From contig NC_090450.1 of assembly GCF_031143425.1 (NCBI RefSeq), positions 219,863,442 to 219,927,441 of the forward strand: a stretch of DNA of 64,000 nt, written 5' to 3'. Positions 22,046 through 34,350 of this stretch are shown one piece after another. The notes beneath the pieces are model-generated. The model was given only the letters and a program-made list of their open reading frames with translations, searched no databases and was not told the DNA's origin. Position 1 is the stretch's first letter, and each line of letters opens with the position of its first letter. This stretch comes from Pleurodeles waltl (Eukaryota > Chordata > Amphibia > Caudata > Salamandridae). The position numbers and the translations under genes are program-made.

Positions 22046-22973
22046 CATACAACATATGATAATAAACTGTCCAACAATAGGTACAAGATCACTGCGAATG
22101 GTAACAAAAAAGAAAAGTATAGGTACATGATTAAAGGGTGGAAATGAAGAGGAAAAGGAACAATCTAATAATGGAATAAATAGAAAGAAGAGAAGGGGAA
22201 GCTAGAAATAGAAATAGATGCAGAAGACAGTACACACCACAGATGTGGTGACTGAAAGATGTACCTGTGTGTATTAAAACATCATGATAGGTATGGTTGT
22301 GTCACAACACGAGAATAAAAGAGTCGGGCACCACCCTGCACAGGAGCCCAAAGTAATGAAACGAAACAAGATGAGACATAACTGTTCAAGAAAAGAGGAA
22401 AACATTGGTTAGAAAAGAGGAGGAAGCAAGCTGAATGGGAAAAACGTACAACATCTCAGGTTGAACATCCAGCAATGGCCACTGAAATTACAGAGTTTGC
22501 CCTCGGTAATTTCCTCATACCGGAAGGATCTTCAAAATTGTATGATTTATCTTTATAAGTGACTTTAAAAGTACAGAGGTGCAGAAGGCCAAAACATCCC
22601 CCCATGGATCGCAGTGTCGGACAAAGAGAAACACAATTCTTCCATCTTCATTCTTTTGGGTTAGCAACATTATGAGTGAAGAAGAGCTAGGAACGTGAAT
22701 AGAGCAATCGTTTTTTAGATTTAGCTGGTTGTAGAACCTTTAGGGGATCAGTTTATTCCAGGAATAAGAGAAAAACGCCCCTGGGTTTAAATGAGGGAGT
22801 ATGTGTAGGGCTATGGGCCCATTGAATATTGAATGCCACAGTCTTGGGCAGATCCAGAAGCTGTGGTAGGAAGTTAGTGAAGAAAGAGACAGGATCCTTG
22901 CAGTCATCCTCCTCTGGTAAATTATAAATGCAACAATTTCTATTTTCTAAATCTTCAGCATGTTTTTGAAAAG

Positions 22974-23348
22974 CTAGAATATGTTGTTCAATAGAAGTTT
23001 TTGTAAGGATTCATCTTGAAGGTCACTGATACATTGCTCAGCTTCTGTAAGAAAGAAATCCATAGAAGACCACTTTGTATCCAAAGCGAGTATTCTAGTA
23101 TTAATTTCTCCCACAAAAAGATAAAAAGCGCAAATTTCTTGTAAAAGTATTTCCCTGTGTATAGGTGAACAGCTTTTTTTATGGAGATGGTGGATCTTGC
23201 TTAAGTCTCTTGATGAGTCAGCCGGTTGTGGTTTCAATGTAGAAGTTAGTTTGGGAATGGCTGAAGGCATGATGTCTATAAAATAATTGGCAGCCTTGGG
23301 AACAGAAGATATTTTGTAGTTCAATTTGAGCTTGCACTTTTGTCCCAT
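22974..23348 (-). pseudogene. L1-like ORF1, N-terminal half
   Basis: This 124-codon frame starts MGQKCKLKLNYKISSVPK, a basic N terminus followed by a region predicted to be coiled coil (KWSSMDFFLTEAEQCISDL). This fits the trimeric L1 ORF1 protein, which packages its own RNA. The RRM and C-terminal domain should follow in 22970-22450 but are broken up by frameshifts. Confidence 0.6.
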
Positions 23349-23870
23349 GAACTTATACTGGCAAGAAGAAGAATTAGGTTAAATGCAATGTTGTACGCAA
23401 CAAGTTTAAGTTCAGAGAGCAGATATGACAAAGCAGGCAAAAAGCAGGAGCGCCAAAAAGTCACGTAGCAGGAGGGTCGAGAAAAAATGTTTAAAACGTT
23501 TCTCAGCATAAGAAAAGTCAGTAAAATAGTAGTTAGAATAAGTGTGTGCCTATAGTTAATACCTGGAATGTAAGCGGCACAATGTGAGGAAACATCTGAG
23601 AGAGCTCTGAAATTAATAAAATGATGGCTGCATATCTGAGAGAAAGAGGCAGCGATTAAACTTCAAACGTTGCAGCCATCAGAGGTAATGCAGAAAGCTA
23701 GGTCGGAATAGTTCACGGTGACCTGCATAATTCCCCCCCACTTCGGTCATAAGGGAAGTCTGTCTGTAAGAAGCACCCAGTAAAGATGCACCCATTGCAG
23801 CACGGAGCTCCGCTAGCGCGCTGCCATTCCTCTCTGTGTACAACTCACGCCCGGCTGGAAATTATTGACA

Positions 23871-26087
23871 TCAATATTTCAAAATGAATGTAGTTTTGCA
23901 TTAAGCCCACTCATACTCATTTTGATTAAATATTTCCTTTGCAGATTTGGAGAAGAGAAAATGCTGGTGTAACTAATGCAGTAAAACCTTTCATGGACTG
24001 GCGAGCAGGTTGATGTATAAATACACGTCACAGTTTGCTTCAGTTCAGTCCTCAAATGGACAGAGCACAATTTCCAGGAGGAATGCCATGTTCCCTATCC
24101 TTCTACTGTATATGTCAGAGAATAGCTCTTTTTGACTACAATGGCTACCCAAACTATCAGACACACCTATGTTGGGAGAGTTTCTTTTTTCAGTGATAAC
24201 AGAGGTAGCTTGAAAACAGATTAATTAACTGTGTTCATACTATTGACTGTAGTTGGCAAGACTATTTTGATCACTTTTCTCTTTTCCGTTGATATTCAAT
24301 GTTAAACCCTTTACATTGGTATTCCTTTGAACCTGTATTTTTATCCCCTTTCAGCTTTTTCCTATTTGTTTCATTTTTATGATTATTTCTCCTCTGTTTA
24401 TTTAATATCAGTTGGAACATATAAATATTTATTTCAGACACTTTCCCTGGGGATGACCTTGCTGTTTACACCAAGCTACCACTGGTGAGCCAATATTCCT
24501 ACTATTGAAACTGCGCTATGTAAATTGTTTTGTTTTGCTACCTGTGATATGTAAGTTTCTCTCTGTCACATCACCTGCTCAGTACATGGTGCTTGATTGT
24601 TATCTTCAGTGTGTACAACAACTACCACACAGCCTTTGAAAATAAGTTAGGAAGTTAAGGTAAAGGTAAATATTAGATTTTTATTTTTTAAATATTGGAG
24701 AAAAATTAGATTGTCTTGGATACCAGTGAAACCCATAAGAATAATTCACAAGGCATGAGAAACCTGGATGGGATGAAAGCGAGCAAGCCTGAGATGGAGA
24801 AATCTCTTAGAATCAGCACTGATGTCAGACAAGAAAAAGGAAGGAAAGTCTAAGGAGGTGAACTATTTACAAGGGAAGAAGATCGAGACCTGTGATGATT
24901 ATGCCCTGTACCTACACTATTTATGTGAACCCTGCATAGACAACATTAAAAAACATTACAAGTATCTAAATTTCCAGTGAGTTGTCTCTAGAGCGAAAGA
25001 AATTAACATCCAGGGAGTCAAAATTCAGTTGCAATGTTGCCTAGTCCAAGATTAGAGAAACTGGCCAGAGCTGAGAAAGACAGTGACTGTTGTTCATACA
25101 TTAAGGATAAAACAGCCTAAGCCGCACACTCTCAGGACTTCTGAACCCAGTTCTCCAAGTAGGATCAGTAACTCCATTGGGAGCAGAGCTTCAGTCATGG
25201 GTATGATCAGATCATACTTCCATAAAGAGGTGGCATTTTGTATTGCCATTTGCACAAATATTCAGAACTGGGTATTGGGATTTAAGCTTAGTTGCAACTT
25301 GCACCCATTAGGACAGAATTATTACAGCATGGCATGGTAGCAATGTGGAGGTAACCTTTGGGGGAAGCTGAGGCCATTCTAGCTTTACAGCCTGGACAAC
25401 ATGTATACATAAAGAAGGTTTTTTTTCAGGAAGTTTGGTGTGGCTAGTTAAAAGGATCTGGGAAACTTCATCAAATCCAAACAGTTTCACCATACCTAGG
25501 AAGCTTGAACTATACTACATAAACCACTTAATACCTAGATGGTTATATTAAGGCTATGAATACAGAAACTTGTGATAGCTTGTATAATCTGATTGCAATG
25601 GAGCATGTGTCTGACACCATTCTGTCAGCATTTGCTGAGCATCATATTTGACACTGATAGCTGGACTAGACAGATGAATGAAAGGACAACTTAAGACTGC
25701 CCAGGAAGTCCCACGGGTGGAGAGCCGTAACAAGAGTGGATTTGGCCACAGTCAGTTTAACTGGAGTGAAAGTTAGAAAAAGTAATTAAATAAAGTTTTT
25801 TAAGAACTCCACATTTCACTAAAGTAGGAGATTCCAGAGCAGTTTGATGATAAAGGAGGTAGGTTTCAGGGAGGGGGGCATTGATACCTTAAGGCCTAAT
25901 AGTGCATGCAGAGAATTCACTGCCAAGGTCATTCAAGGACATATCCAAATTGCCTAAAAGTGCCTGTCGCCTACAGAAAACCATGGCAAGAAATAGCTAA
26001 TTTGAAGTTTGGTGTTAAAAGTGGGCCAAAGCTAACAAATAATGGCATCAACATAAATGTTGTCTTCATTGGTGCGCTGAACATTGT
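23871..26087. other. no gene recognised
   Basis: This 2.2-kb, AT-rich stretch has no open frame with a recognisable motif and no terminal repeats that I can identify. It may be the host sequence into which the neighbouring elements inserted. Confidence 0.45.
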
Positions 26088-26095
26088 CTCTAGAC

Positions 26096-26321
26096 CAGTG
26101 GGAACCAAACTTCTGACTTCTGTAGACCCCCCACTTTATCATGGCTGGATCCCACGAATCTCTACCGAATCATTATTAGAATCAGGGGACCCCCACGGAG
26201 TCAGTACTGAAACCTGGGTACCTAATCTGTTACTATTATTTAATTTTGTAAGCAGTCGCGGACCCCCTGAGGAGGCTTTGGGACCACCCGGGGTCCCCGG
26301 ACCACAGGTTGGGAACCACTG
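26096..26321. mobile_element. hAT-type MITE, 226 bp, with 8-bp target duplication
   Basis: The left end is CAGTGGGAACCAAAC and the right end, reverse-complemented, is CAGTGGTTCCCAACC, so the ends are imperfect terminal inverted repeats of the CAGTG type. The flanks are CTCTAGAC (26088-26095) and CTCTAGGC (26322-26329), an 8-bp duplication with one mismatch, diagnostic of hAT. The interior has mirrored GGGGACC/GTCCCC words. It encodes nothing. Confidence 0.85.
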
Positions 26322-26329
26322 CTCTAGGC

Positions 26330-26954
26330 TACTAGCTATGTTGACTACTAAATCCAGTATCTGTTCAGTTCAGTTGTTTGGTGGTACCACTCCCCAGAGG
26401 AGGGTATGGAAGCCTAGATGTAGGGATAAGGTGGAGGATGCACTCCTGCTCCCTGTTCAGCCTCAGGGTACAAACCCTGGTTTGAATTACCAGTGTCAGG
26501 ATACCACCCCTGAACTGGTGGAAGGTAGAGTGGAGAGAGGGTACAAGATCCCTGGGGCTACTGTCCCCCATTCTGAAATGCCTCAGAGGTCAGAGAAACC
26601 TCAGGAGCCCATAGGGAACTCCCTGCCAGCCCCAAGGCTGGAGAATGAGCTCACCCAATGGCCCCCCTCAGGGCATCCACCTGGCTGTGGATGGCCTGGG
26701 GCCTGGATCTTGACACTGACAGCTGTCAGTGGCTTCTGTTGGTTGCTGTCATTGTGGACAGAGTTTTCCCTGGGTTGGGGACAGAAGTCAGACCCAAGGA
26801 GTGGAACGGGCCACATCACTTTGTTGGTTATGGTGGTACTGTCTGCCTACTGGGATGCATCTGTGAACAAACTAAGGTTAGGAGCTTCACAGATGGAGTT
26901 GACAGATGAGGAGATGGGTTCCCCAGGGGTCAGTTCAGTGATCCCAGAGAGTAT
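26330..26954 (+). other. possible retroelement coding remnant
   Basis: An open frame runs through this segment, with peptide such as CQDTTPELVEGRVERGY and a hydrophobic run ILTLTAVSGFCWLLSLW. I do not recognise the family. It directly abuts the LTR at 26955. The segment could be part of a Gypsy internal region or chance. The longer frame that also reads through the hAT MITE upstream is not a natural gene. Confidence 0.25.
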
Positions 26955-29086
26955 TGTAGGAGGCTGGCCTGGTTTGTAGTGGGTACCTAAGGTACTTACA
27001 CCTTATACCAGGTCCAGTTATCCCTTATTAGTGATATGTAGGTGGTGTCTAGAAACCAAACTGTCTAGATGTAGATGTAGGCAGAGCAGCCAAGGCTGAA
27101 TTAGGAGAAATGGAAAGCTCCTGCAAAAAAAAAAAAAGGTACTTTATTTTAGTCACACGATGCTAAAAATACTTTGGAGACTATACTCCCTTAGGAGGTA
27201 AGTCAATTACACAATATATACACTAGTAACCAAAAACAGGTAAGTAAATAGTCAGAAAATAATGCCAACAGTGAAAATCACAATAGGTTGCAATGGGCCT
27301 AGGGGGAACACAAACCATATCCTAAAATAGTGGAATGCAAGAGTAAGTTTCCCACCTAGGCAAGTGTAGTGTGCAAAGGGGTGCTGGGAGTGGAAGAAAA
27401 CACCAACGGTAAGTCAAATACCCCACCCCAGATCCCAGAAAAGCAGGAGGAAAACACAGCAAGTTTCCTAAAACACACTAGAAGTCGTGATAGAAGATAA
27501 TGCAAGAACCAGAAGGTGGCTGCAAGACACCAACAATGGATTCCTGGACCTGAGGACCTGTGGAAGAAAGGGACAGAGTCCAACAAGTACTGAAGAATCC
27601 AGGGAGAACAGGAGCCCCTGCTAACCCGGATAAAGGTGCAAAGGAAGAACCATCGGTGAGAAGACAAAGTCAGTATTGCACCAAAGAAGACAGATCCGGG
27701 TTCCTGGTTGGTGCAGAAGATGTCCCACGCCAGATGGATGAATGCAGTCTAGTTTGCATCACTGAATTCAGCCAACAAGCCTTGGCTCACGCAAAAAACA
27801 TGAGTGGTGGAAAATGGCACCGCCCGGGATCAGGAGGGACCTGGTAGCCTCTACCCAGGATGGGGAAACAGAGGGGGCTCTCAGCAACTCAGAGAGCCCT
27901 CAGATGACCAGCAGCGTGCACAGGTGTCCCACAGCCCGGGGACAAAGGAGGTGCAAATGGAGGCCCATGCAGCACGACACAAAGGATTCCCACCCTGCCT
28001 GAGAACCACTCAGGAAGCTGTGTGTCACAGGATGGAGTGCTGGGGGCCTAAGCTGTGCTGTGCATGAAGAACTTCTTGGAATGTTGCACACAAGCCTTGG
28101 GCAACTGCAAGTCATGTGATGCACGGGGGTACTGTCTTGCGTAGGGAGACAAGCTCTTACCTCCACCAAAGTTGGACAGCTGGATGTTGGGACTGCTGGA
28201 GTCACTTTAGTCCACCACCCGTGTTGCTGGATCCATGCCTGTCATCTGGCGAGGGGAACCAAGCCACTGGTCGTCACTGCGGAGAGGTGCCTCCTGAAGC
28301 AGGGGAGTGACTCTGTCATTCCACTGGATATTCCTTCGGTTCTTCTGGTGCAGGCTGAAGACATACAGTCCTCAGAGGATGCATGACCTGGAAAGTTGTT
28401 GGCAGGAGCTGAAGATACAATGTTGCAGACGTTGTCTTAGCTTCTTTGTTGCAGTTCTGTAGAGTTCCTGGAGCAGTCAGCGATTGATCTGTTGGTAGAA
28501 TATGTTATAAAGGATGCAGAGGATTTCTGCTGGAGTCTTGGAATCCGAATCTGAAGAAACAAACAGAGGAGGGATCCTAAATAGCCCTGAGAGGGGAATT
28601 AGTCACCTAACCAGGTAAGCACCTATCAGGAGGGGTCTCTGACATCACCTGCTGGCACTGGCCACTCAGATGCTCCCAGAGTTCCCTGAACATCCTGAAT
28701 ACAAGATGGCAGAACCCAAGTACACTCTGGAGGAACTCTGGGCACCACCCCTAGGGTAGTGATGGACAGGGGAGTGGCTACTCCCCTTTCCTTCATCCAG
28801 TTTCATGCCAGAGCAGGGACTGGGGGCCCCTGAACCGGTGTGGAATGGGTTATGCAAGGAGGCACCATCTGTACCCCTCAAAGCATTTCCAGAGGCATTG
28901 GGAGGATACCCCTCCCATGCCTGTAACACCTATTTCCAAAGGGAGAGGGTGTAACACCCCTCTTCTAAAGGAAATGCATTGTTCTGCCTTCCTGTGATTG
29001 AGCTGCTCAAGCCCCAGGAGGGTAGAAGCCTGCCTGTGAGGTGGCAGCAGCTGGAGCTGCAGTGAAAACCTCAGAAGGCTGGTCTG
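26955..29086 (-). mobile_element. LTR of family B, minus orientation, 5'-truncated
   Basis: This segment starts TGTAGGAGGCTGGCCTGG and aligns along its length to the complete LTR at 31523-34350. Shared blocks include ATCAGGAGGGGTCTCTGACA and TTGTTCTGCCTTCCTG. Sense is minus: an AATAAA lies at 27143-27148 on that strand near the LTR's 3' end. About 780 bp of the LTR's 5' part are missing on the right, where the sequence switches to LTR family A. Confidence 0.75.
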
Positions 29087-29191
29087 AGCACAGGATAATT
29101 TTGATTGTGTGTGACTTACCCTGACTAGTATTGTGGTCTCTACTTGGACAAGGGTGTATACCTCTGCCAACTAGAGACCACATTTCTAAAA
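29087..29191 (+). mobile_element. 3' end of the 5' LTR of the Gypsy element (family A)
   Basis: This 105-bp stretch is closely similar to the last 104 bp of the 3' LTR at 39694-39797. Shared words include GAGCACAGGATAATTT, ACTTGGACAAGGGTGTATAC and CCAACTAGAGACC. It is all that remains of the 5' LTR, fused to the family-B LTR. Confidence 0.8.
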
Positions 29192-29192
29192 T

Positions 29193-29210
29193 TGGTGCTC
29201 TGCGGTAAGG
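29193..29210 (+). other. candidate primer binding site
   Basis: Immediately after the LTR, the sequence TGGTGCTCTGCGG begins with TGG, the complement of the CCA at the 3' end of a tRNA. Which tRNA it would match I cannot say without a search. Confidence 0.4.
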
Positions 29211-29349
29211 ATATGACTTGTATTTGTGCAGTAACATACATTAGCTATGTGTACACTACCTACCTACAGTTGAAAGTCAATTTGATTTTTTTCTCTTTTT
29301 ATGCAATTTAATTTTTCTGCTTGCCAGTTTAATCAAATCCTCTTGCAAC

Positions 29350-31380
29350 ATGTCTCTGGCTGGGTTTCAAGCAGGAGCTGGAGAGTTTAACCTAGCCAAT
29401 CTAGAGACATACACTTTTAGCCAGCTGAAGGGGTTCAACAAGGGGATGGGAATACCTACCTAGGGTGCCTCCAGAAAGGAGGAGTACCAAAAGGCTATGA
29501 GGGCCTCGGCAGAATCCCGTTCACAAGATGATGTTGAGGTGAAGGAGCCAGAGGTTGGCTCCTCAGAGGATTTGTCACCAGCAGTGGGGGATGTTACCCC
29601 TGGAATTGCACCCCTTGGTAAACCAGGGAGCAGTGTCTCTAGCCATGGCCTGACCGCATAGCAAAGAATGCAGGAGCGAGAATTCCAACTGCAATTGGCA
29701 AGATTAAGGCTGGAGAGAAAGAAAGCAGAGAGAGCAGCAGAAACGGAACAAGCTGAGGCTGAAAGGGCTTTGGCTGAGAAGAAACTTCTGTTGGCTCATG
29801 AACTGAGTCTCAAAGAGCTGGATGTCAAGGCTAGACAGCCGGAGTCCAGCAGTGATGCTGGCAGCATAACTGTCGGACCTGCTGAGGACAAGAAGGTTTG
29901 TATACCCAAGAATGTGGTGCCAAGTTATGTGGTGGGAGATGACATTGATAAGTGGTTGACTGCTTATGAAGTTGCACTAAGGGCTCATGGGGTTCCTGAG
30001 GAGCAATGGGGGGCAGGTTTTTGGGGATATTTGCCAGTTGTTGGGAGGGTCTCACTCCTCACATTAGATCCAAGAGATCAAAACACATACTCACCCATGA
30101 AAAATGACTCTATGGCCTTAACGCTATATGTACCCTCCAATGCAAAAATGGTGCACGAGAGGGAGGAAGAGTCAAAAAATGGGGCAAAGCTTGCTTTGCC
30201 CCACTTTCTAACGCCTTGGTCAGGGTAGGCGTTAGCGGACTTGTGGGCCTATTTCCATGGTAGAACACCAAGGAATAAGCCCATAGGTGCCCTCCCTATG
30301 CGCCAGGGACCCCCCCCCCCCCACACCAGAGGGACTGTAGAGGACGGGGGACCCCATCCCAGGTAATTACAGGTAAGTATTGCATTTTATTTTTTAAAGT
30401 GCCATAGGGAGGCCTGAAATGGGCCCCTCTGTATGGCACAGGGTGCAATGTCCATGCCCAGGGGGAACCTGGTCCCCTGTGCTGGCCATTGGGGTGGTGG
30501 GCATGACTCCTGTCTTTTCTAAGATAGGAGTCATGTGGTATGGATGGTTTTGCATCAGAAAATGACTCTAGGCAGGTTAGAGTCTTTTTTTTTTTTTACT
30601 CTAACCTGCCTAATGTAATTTTTTGGTGCAAACCCCCCTTCTTCCAAAGCACCAGCCCCACCAGACTAACATCATTTTTTTTACGCTAGCCCACCCTTTG
30701 CACCAGCTGGCACCAGTCCATAAATATGGTGCCTGGCTGGTGCACAGAAATGCTGCAAGCCGGTGCTAAACTTTTTGGTGCAAAACTGTTTTAGTACAGT
30801 TTTGCACCAAAAAGTATTAATCAGGGACTGAATGTTTGGGTGCGGGCAGTAAAGTAGATGACTATGTGGGGTTGTATAATTTGATCCTGAGAGAGCATAT
30901 GCTCAGTGTTTGCTTTACAGAGTTGTGCCAGCACCTAGTTGACAGTAAGCTGACTGACCCTAGGAAGCTTGCTGAGAAGGCAGACCTCTGGGCTAACACC
31001 ACAGTGTCCAAAAAAGGTGTCTGGGGGGACACCCACAAAAGTGGTCAGGGTCCCCACCAGAAGAATGATGGGGGAGAAAAACTTAAAAATAAGGAGTTCT
31101 CCAAGGCCCCCCAAAACAATTTCCACGGGGTGGTGGTAAACAGTCCTAACCTGATTCTGAAAAGAGGCCAGGGTTCTTTGATAAAAAGAAAGGGAAGTTT
31201 GTACCCAAATGCACCAAGTTTGGTCACTATAAGGGCAACTCCAAGCGTCCCATGCAGGCACAGCTGCCCACTATTGGGCAGACACCTGTGTTGGCTAGCG
31301 TAGCGCTTGGGGAGGAGGTAGTCCCAGATACGTTTGGGGAACAGATAGAGGTAACCCTAGTGTCCTTGTGACATGAGGAA
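29350..31380 (+). pseudogene. Gypsy gag, interrupted
   Basis: The frame starts at ATG 29350 (MSLAGFQAGAGEFNLANLET) and has two in-frame stops at 29461 and 29659. A strongly charged coiled coil follows (LARLRLERKKAERAAETEQA), then a capsid-like segment (IDKWLTAYEVALRAHGVPE). A MITE replaces part of the capsid. The frame resumes with KVDDYVGLYNLILREHML and a nucleocapsid region that holds a zinc-knuckle-like remnant, CTKFGHYKGNSKRP, near 31207. Gag forms the cytoplasmic particle in which the element's RNA is copied. Confidence 0.7.
30100..30825. mobile_element. MITE inside gag, boundaries approximate
   Basis: The gag reading stops after DPRDQNTYSPMK and resumes near 30836. Between them lies non-coding sequence with GCACCAGCTGGCACC-type words and the palindromic run GCAAAACTGTTTTAGTACAG with its complement near 30780-30805. 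This style is shared with Harbinger-type MITEs. Some gag sequence appears to have been lost at the insertion. Confidence 0.5.
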
Positions 31381-31522
31381 ATGGTGCCAAAAGCCCATGT
31401 GCCTGCCAATACTTCCAAGTATAGGTAGTGGGTCACCATCAATAGTCAAAGGGTGGAGGCTTTGCGTGACACAGGAGCCAGTATGACTACTGTCAAGGGC
31501 TAGCTGGTGTCAGCAGAGCAGG
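31381..31522 (+). pseudogene. Gypsy aspartic protease, N-terminal part
   Basis: The segment reads WVTINSQRVEALRDTGASMT, with the DTGA active-site motif of retropepsins, and includes stops at 31426 and 31501. The solo LTR follows immediately. The protease would mature gag and pol. Confidence 0.65.
31518..31522. repeat. target site duplication GCAGG (left copy)
   Basis: GCAGG here and at 34351-34355 flanks the solo LTR exactly. A 5-bp duplication is usual for Gypsy LTR integration. Confidence 0.8.
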
Positions 31523-34350
31523 TGTAGGAGGCTGGCCTGGTTTGTAGTGGGTATCTTGGGTACTTACACCTTACACCAGGTCCAGCTATCCCTTATTAGT
31601 GAAATGTAGTAGTGGACTAGAGGGTTAGGCTGATCAAGGTGGCTATAGCAGAGCAGCTTAGGCTGAACTAGGAGACATGCAAAGCTCCTGCAATGCTATT
31701 TATATTTACACAGTACTTATACACAAGTAAAGACAATACTCAGTGTTACCAAAAATAAAGGTAGTTTATGTGGGTGACACAAGGCCAAAAATATTTTAGA
31801 GGCAATACTCCTTCTGGATATAAGTATTATACACAATATATACACTATACACCAAAATAAGGTAAGTAATTAGACATAGGATAGTGCACACAAAAGGGAA
31901 ATGCTGTAGAAAGCAATGGGGGAAAATAGGTCTAGGAGAAACACAGACGATATACTATGAAAGTGGAATGCGAACCACAAATTTCCCCCAAGACAAGTGT
32001 ACTGTGTAGAGAATCACTGAGAGAGTAAGAATACAGTAAACGTAAGTAAACTCCCCCACCCAGAGCCCAGGAAAGTAGGAAGCTCCAGGAAGAACAGGTG
32101 CCCCTGCCACCCCAGAAGAGGGTGCAAAAGAAGAGTCCCCAGTTGGACGAAGACTGCAGAAATGCACCCAAGGAAGACATCAGCAGGTTCCTGTGTGATG
32201 CAATGGATGTCCCACGAAGAGATGTTGGATGCAGGCGAGTTTGGTCCTGGATTCATTCAACAAGCCTTGGTTCCGGCAAAGTTGCATTTTGTGTGAAAAT
32301 GGCACTGTCTGTACTCTGGAGGGACCTGGGGGCCTCAACTTTGTGTGAGGAGGAAGAGGGGGCTCTCAGCACTTCAGAGAGCCCTCAGTCGACCAGAGAG
32401 CACCCACGGGAGTCCCAGGACACTGGGACAAAGGAGGTGCAAAATGCGGTTGGTGCAGCACGACAAAGGAAGGTCCCAAGCCGTCGGAGGTCAACTCAGC
32501 GAGTTGAGCATCGTAGGATGGAGTGCTGAGCACCTGGACCAGGCTGTGCACAAAGAAATTTTGCAAATCATGCACAGAGGCCTCAGGAGGTGAAAAAAAA
32601 AGCAGTGAACAGGTATACTGTCGTACACAGGGAAGCAAGCTCTTACCTCCTCCAAATTGGGACAGCAGGACCTCAGGACAGTCGGTATCGAAGGGGTCCA
32701 CCACCTGTGTTCCAAGGAGCATGCTCATCGCCAGGAGAGGACTCCAAGAGAAGCGGTCGTTGACTTAGAAGGTGCCTGCGTGAGCAGGGAAGTGACTGTG
32801 TCACTCCACTGGACATTTCTTCGGTCCTTCTGGTACAGGGTGAAGATAGGGAGTCCCCAGAGCGTGTACACCATTGAAACTGTTACAGTTGCTGGCTGGA
32901 GCTGAAGTTGCAGAGGAATGGCAGCCCTTCTGGATACTTTGTTGCTGTCACAGCGGTTCCTGGAGCAGTCTGTGGTCGATCCGAGGTCAGAGGATGAAGT
33001 AGTAGTTGCAGAGGATTCCTGCTGGAAACTTGCAAGTAGAATCTGTAGAGGAACCCAAAGGAGAGACCCTAAATAGCCCGGAGAGGGGCATTGGCTACCT
33101 TGTCAGATATGGACCTATCAGGAGGGGTCTCTGACATCACCTTCTAGCACTAGCCACTTAGAGGCCTTCAAAGTGTCCCCACAGCTTGGAAAACAAGATG
33201 GCTGATGTCTGGGACACACCGGAGGAGCTCTGGGTACCACCCCTGGGGTGGTGATGGACAGGGGAGTGGTCTCTCCCCTTTCTTTTGTCCAGTTTCACGC
33301 CAGAGCAGGGGCTGGGGGTCCCTGAACCGGTGTAGACTGCCTTATGCAAGGAGGGCACCATTTGTGCCCTTCAACGCATTTCTAGAGGCTGGGGGAGGCT
33401 CCCCTCCCAAGCCTGTTACACCTATTTCAATAGGGAGAGGGTATAACACCCTCCTCCCAAAAGAAATGCTTTGTTCTGCCTTCCTGGGACTGAGCTGCTC
33501 AGACCCCGTGAGGGCAGAACCCTGTGTGTGAGGTGGCAGCAGCTGTAGCTGCATTGCAAGCCTCAGAGAGCTGGATTGACTGTACTGGGGGGTCCATGGT
33601 TGAGCACCCAGAATGCATGGAATTGGCTCCCCAATACCAGATTTGGAATGTGGGACAATTTCAGATCTTAGACACCTTAAATGGCCATATTCTGAGTTAC
33701 CATTGTGAAGCTACATATAGGTATTGACCTATATGTAGTGCAGGCATGTAAAGGCGTCCCTGCACTCACAAAGTCCGGGGAATTGGCCCTGAACTATGTG
33801 GGGGTGCCTTTGCTAGTGCAAGGGTGCCCTCACACTTAGTAACTTTGCACCTAACCTTCAGTAAATGAAGGTTAGACATTTAGGTGACCTATAAGTTACT
33901 TAAGTGCAGTGAAAAGGGCTGTGAAATAGTGTGTGCACTATTTCAGGCAGGCTCCAATGGCAGGCCTGTGGAAGGGTTTATCTGAGCTCCTTCTGGATGG
34001 CAAAAGAATTGCTGCAGCCCATAAGGATCTCCTGGAACCCCAGTGCCCTGGGCACCAAGGTACCATATACTAGTGATTTATAATGGGGGCCCAGTGGGCC
34101 AATTGAAATTGGGAAATTAAGTCACTAGCCTATAGGGACACATTTAAAAGCAGAGAGAGCATTAGCACTGAGGTTCTGGTGAGCAGAGCCTCAGTGACAC
34201 AGTCAAGCACTACTGACAACACACTTATTAGGCCATAAATTATGAGCACTTGGGGCCTGACCAGCAGGATCCCAGTGAGACAGGCAAAAACATACTGACA
34301 TATAGGTAAAAATGGGGGTAACATGCCAAGAAAGATGGTACTTTCCTATA
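31523..34350 (-). mobile_element. solo LTR of family B, 2828 bp, minus orientation
   Basis: The segment starts TGTAGGAGGCTGGCCTGG and ends AAAGATGGTACTTTCCTATA. On its sense (minus) strand this is TATAGGAAAGTACC to CCTCCTACA, with short inverted ends. It is flanked by perfect GCAGG duplications, and no internal region is present, so it is a solo LTR left by recombination between two LTRs. The poly(A) hexamer present in the copy at 27143 is mutated here. It entered the Gypsy protease, so it is younger than that element. Confidence 0.85.

Larger units (their letters stand above)
20300..23870 (-). mobile_element. L1-like LINE, 5' half (copy A)
   Basis: On the minus strand, a GC-rich 5' UTR (about 23870-23550) is followed by ORF1 (23348-22974) and ORF2 with endonuclease (about 22040-21300) and the N-terminal RT (20900-20300). 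The 3' half continues at 13645 after the inserted LINE. The RT core between about LAAITI at 20310 and KYLG at 13590 is missing, about 150 codons, including the catalytic box. The copy is dead. Confidence 0.75.

Noticed and set aside
25906..26979. 357-codon open frame
   Set aside because: It reads through a hAT MITE with target duplications and into an LTR, so it cannot be one natural gene. Only the 26330-26954 part is kept as a possible remnant.
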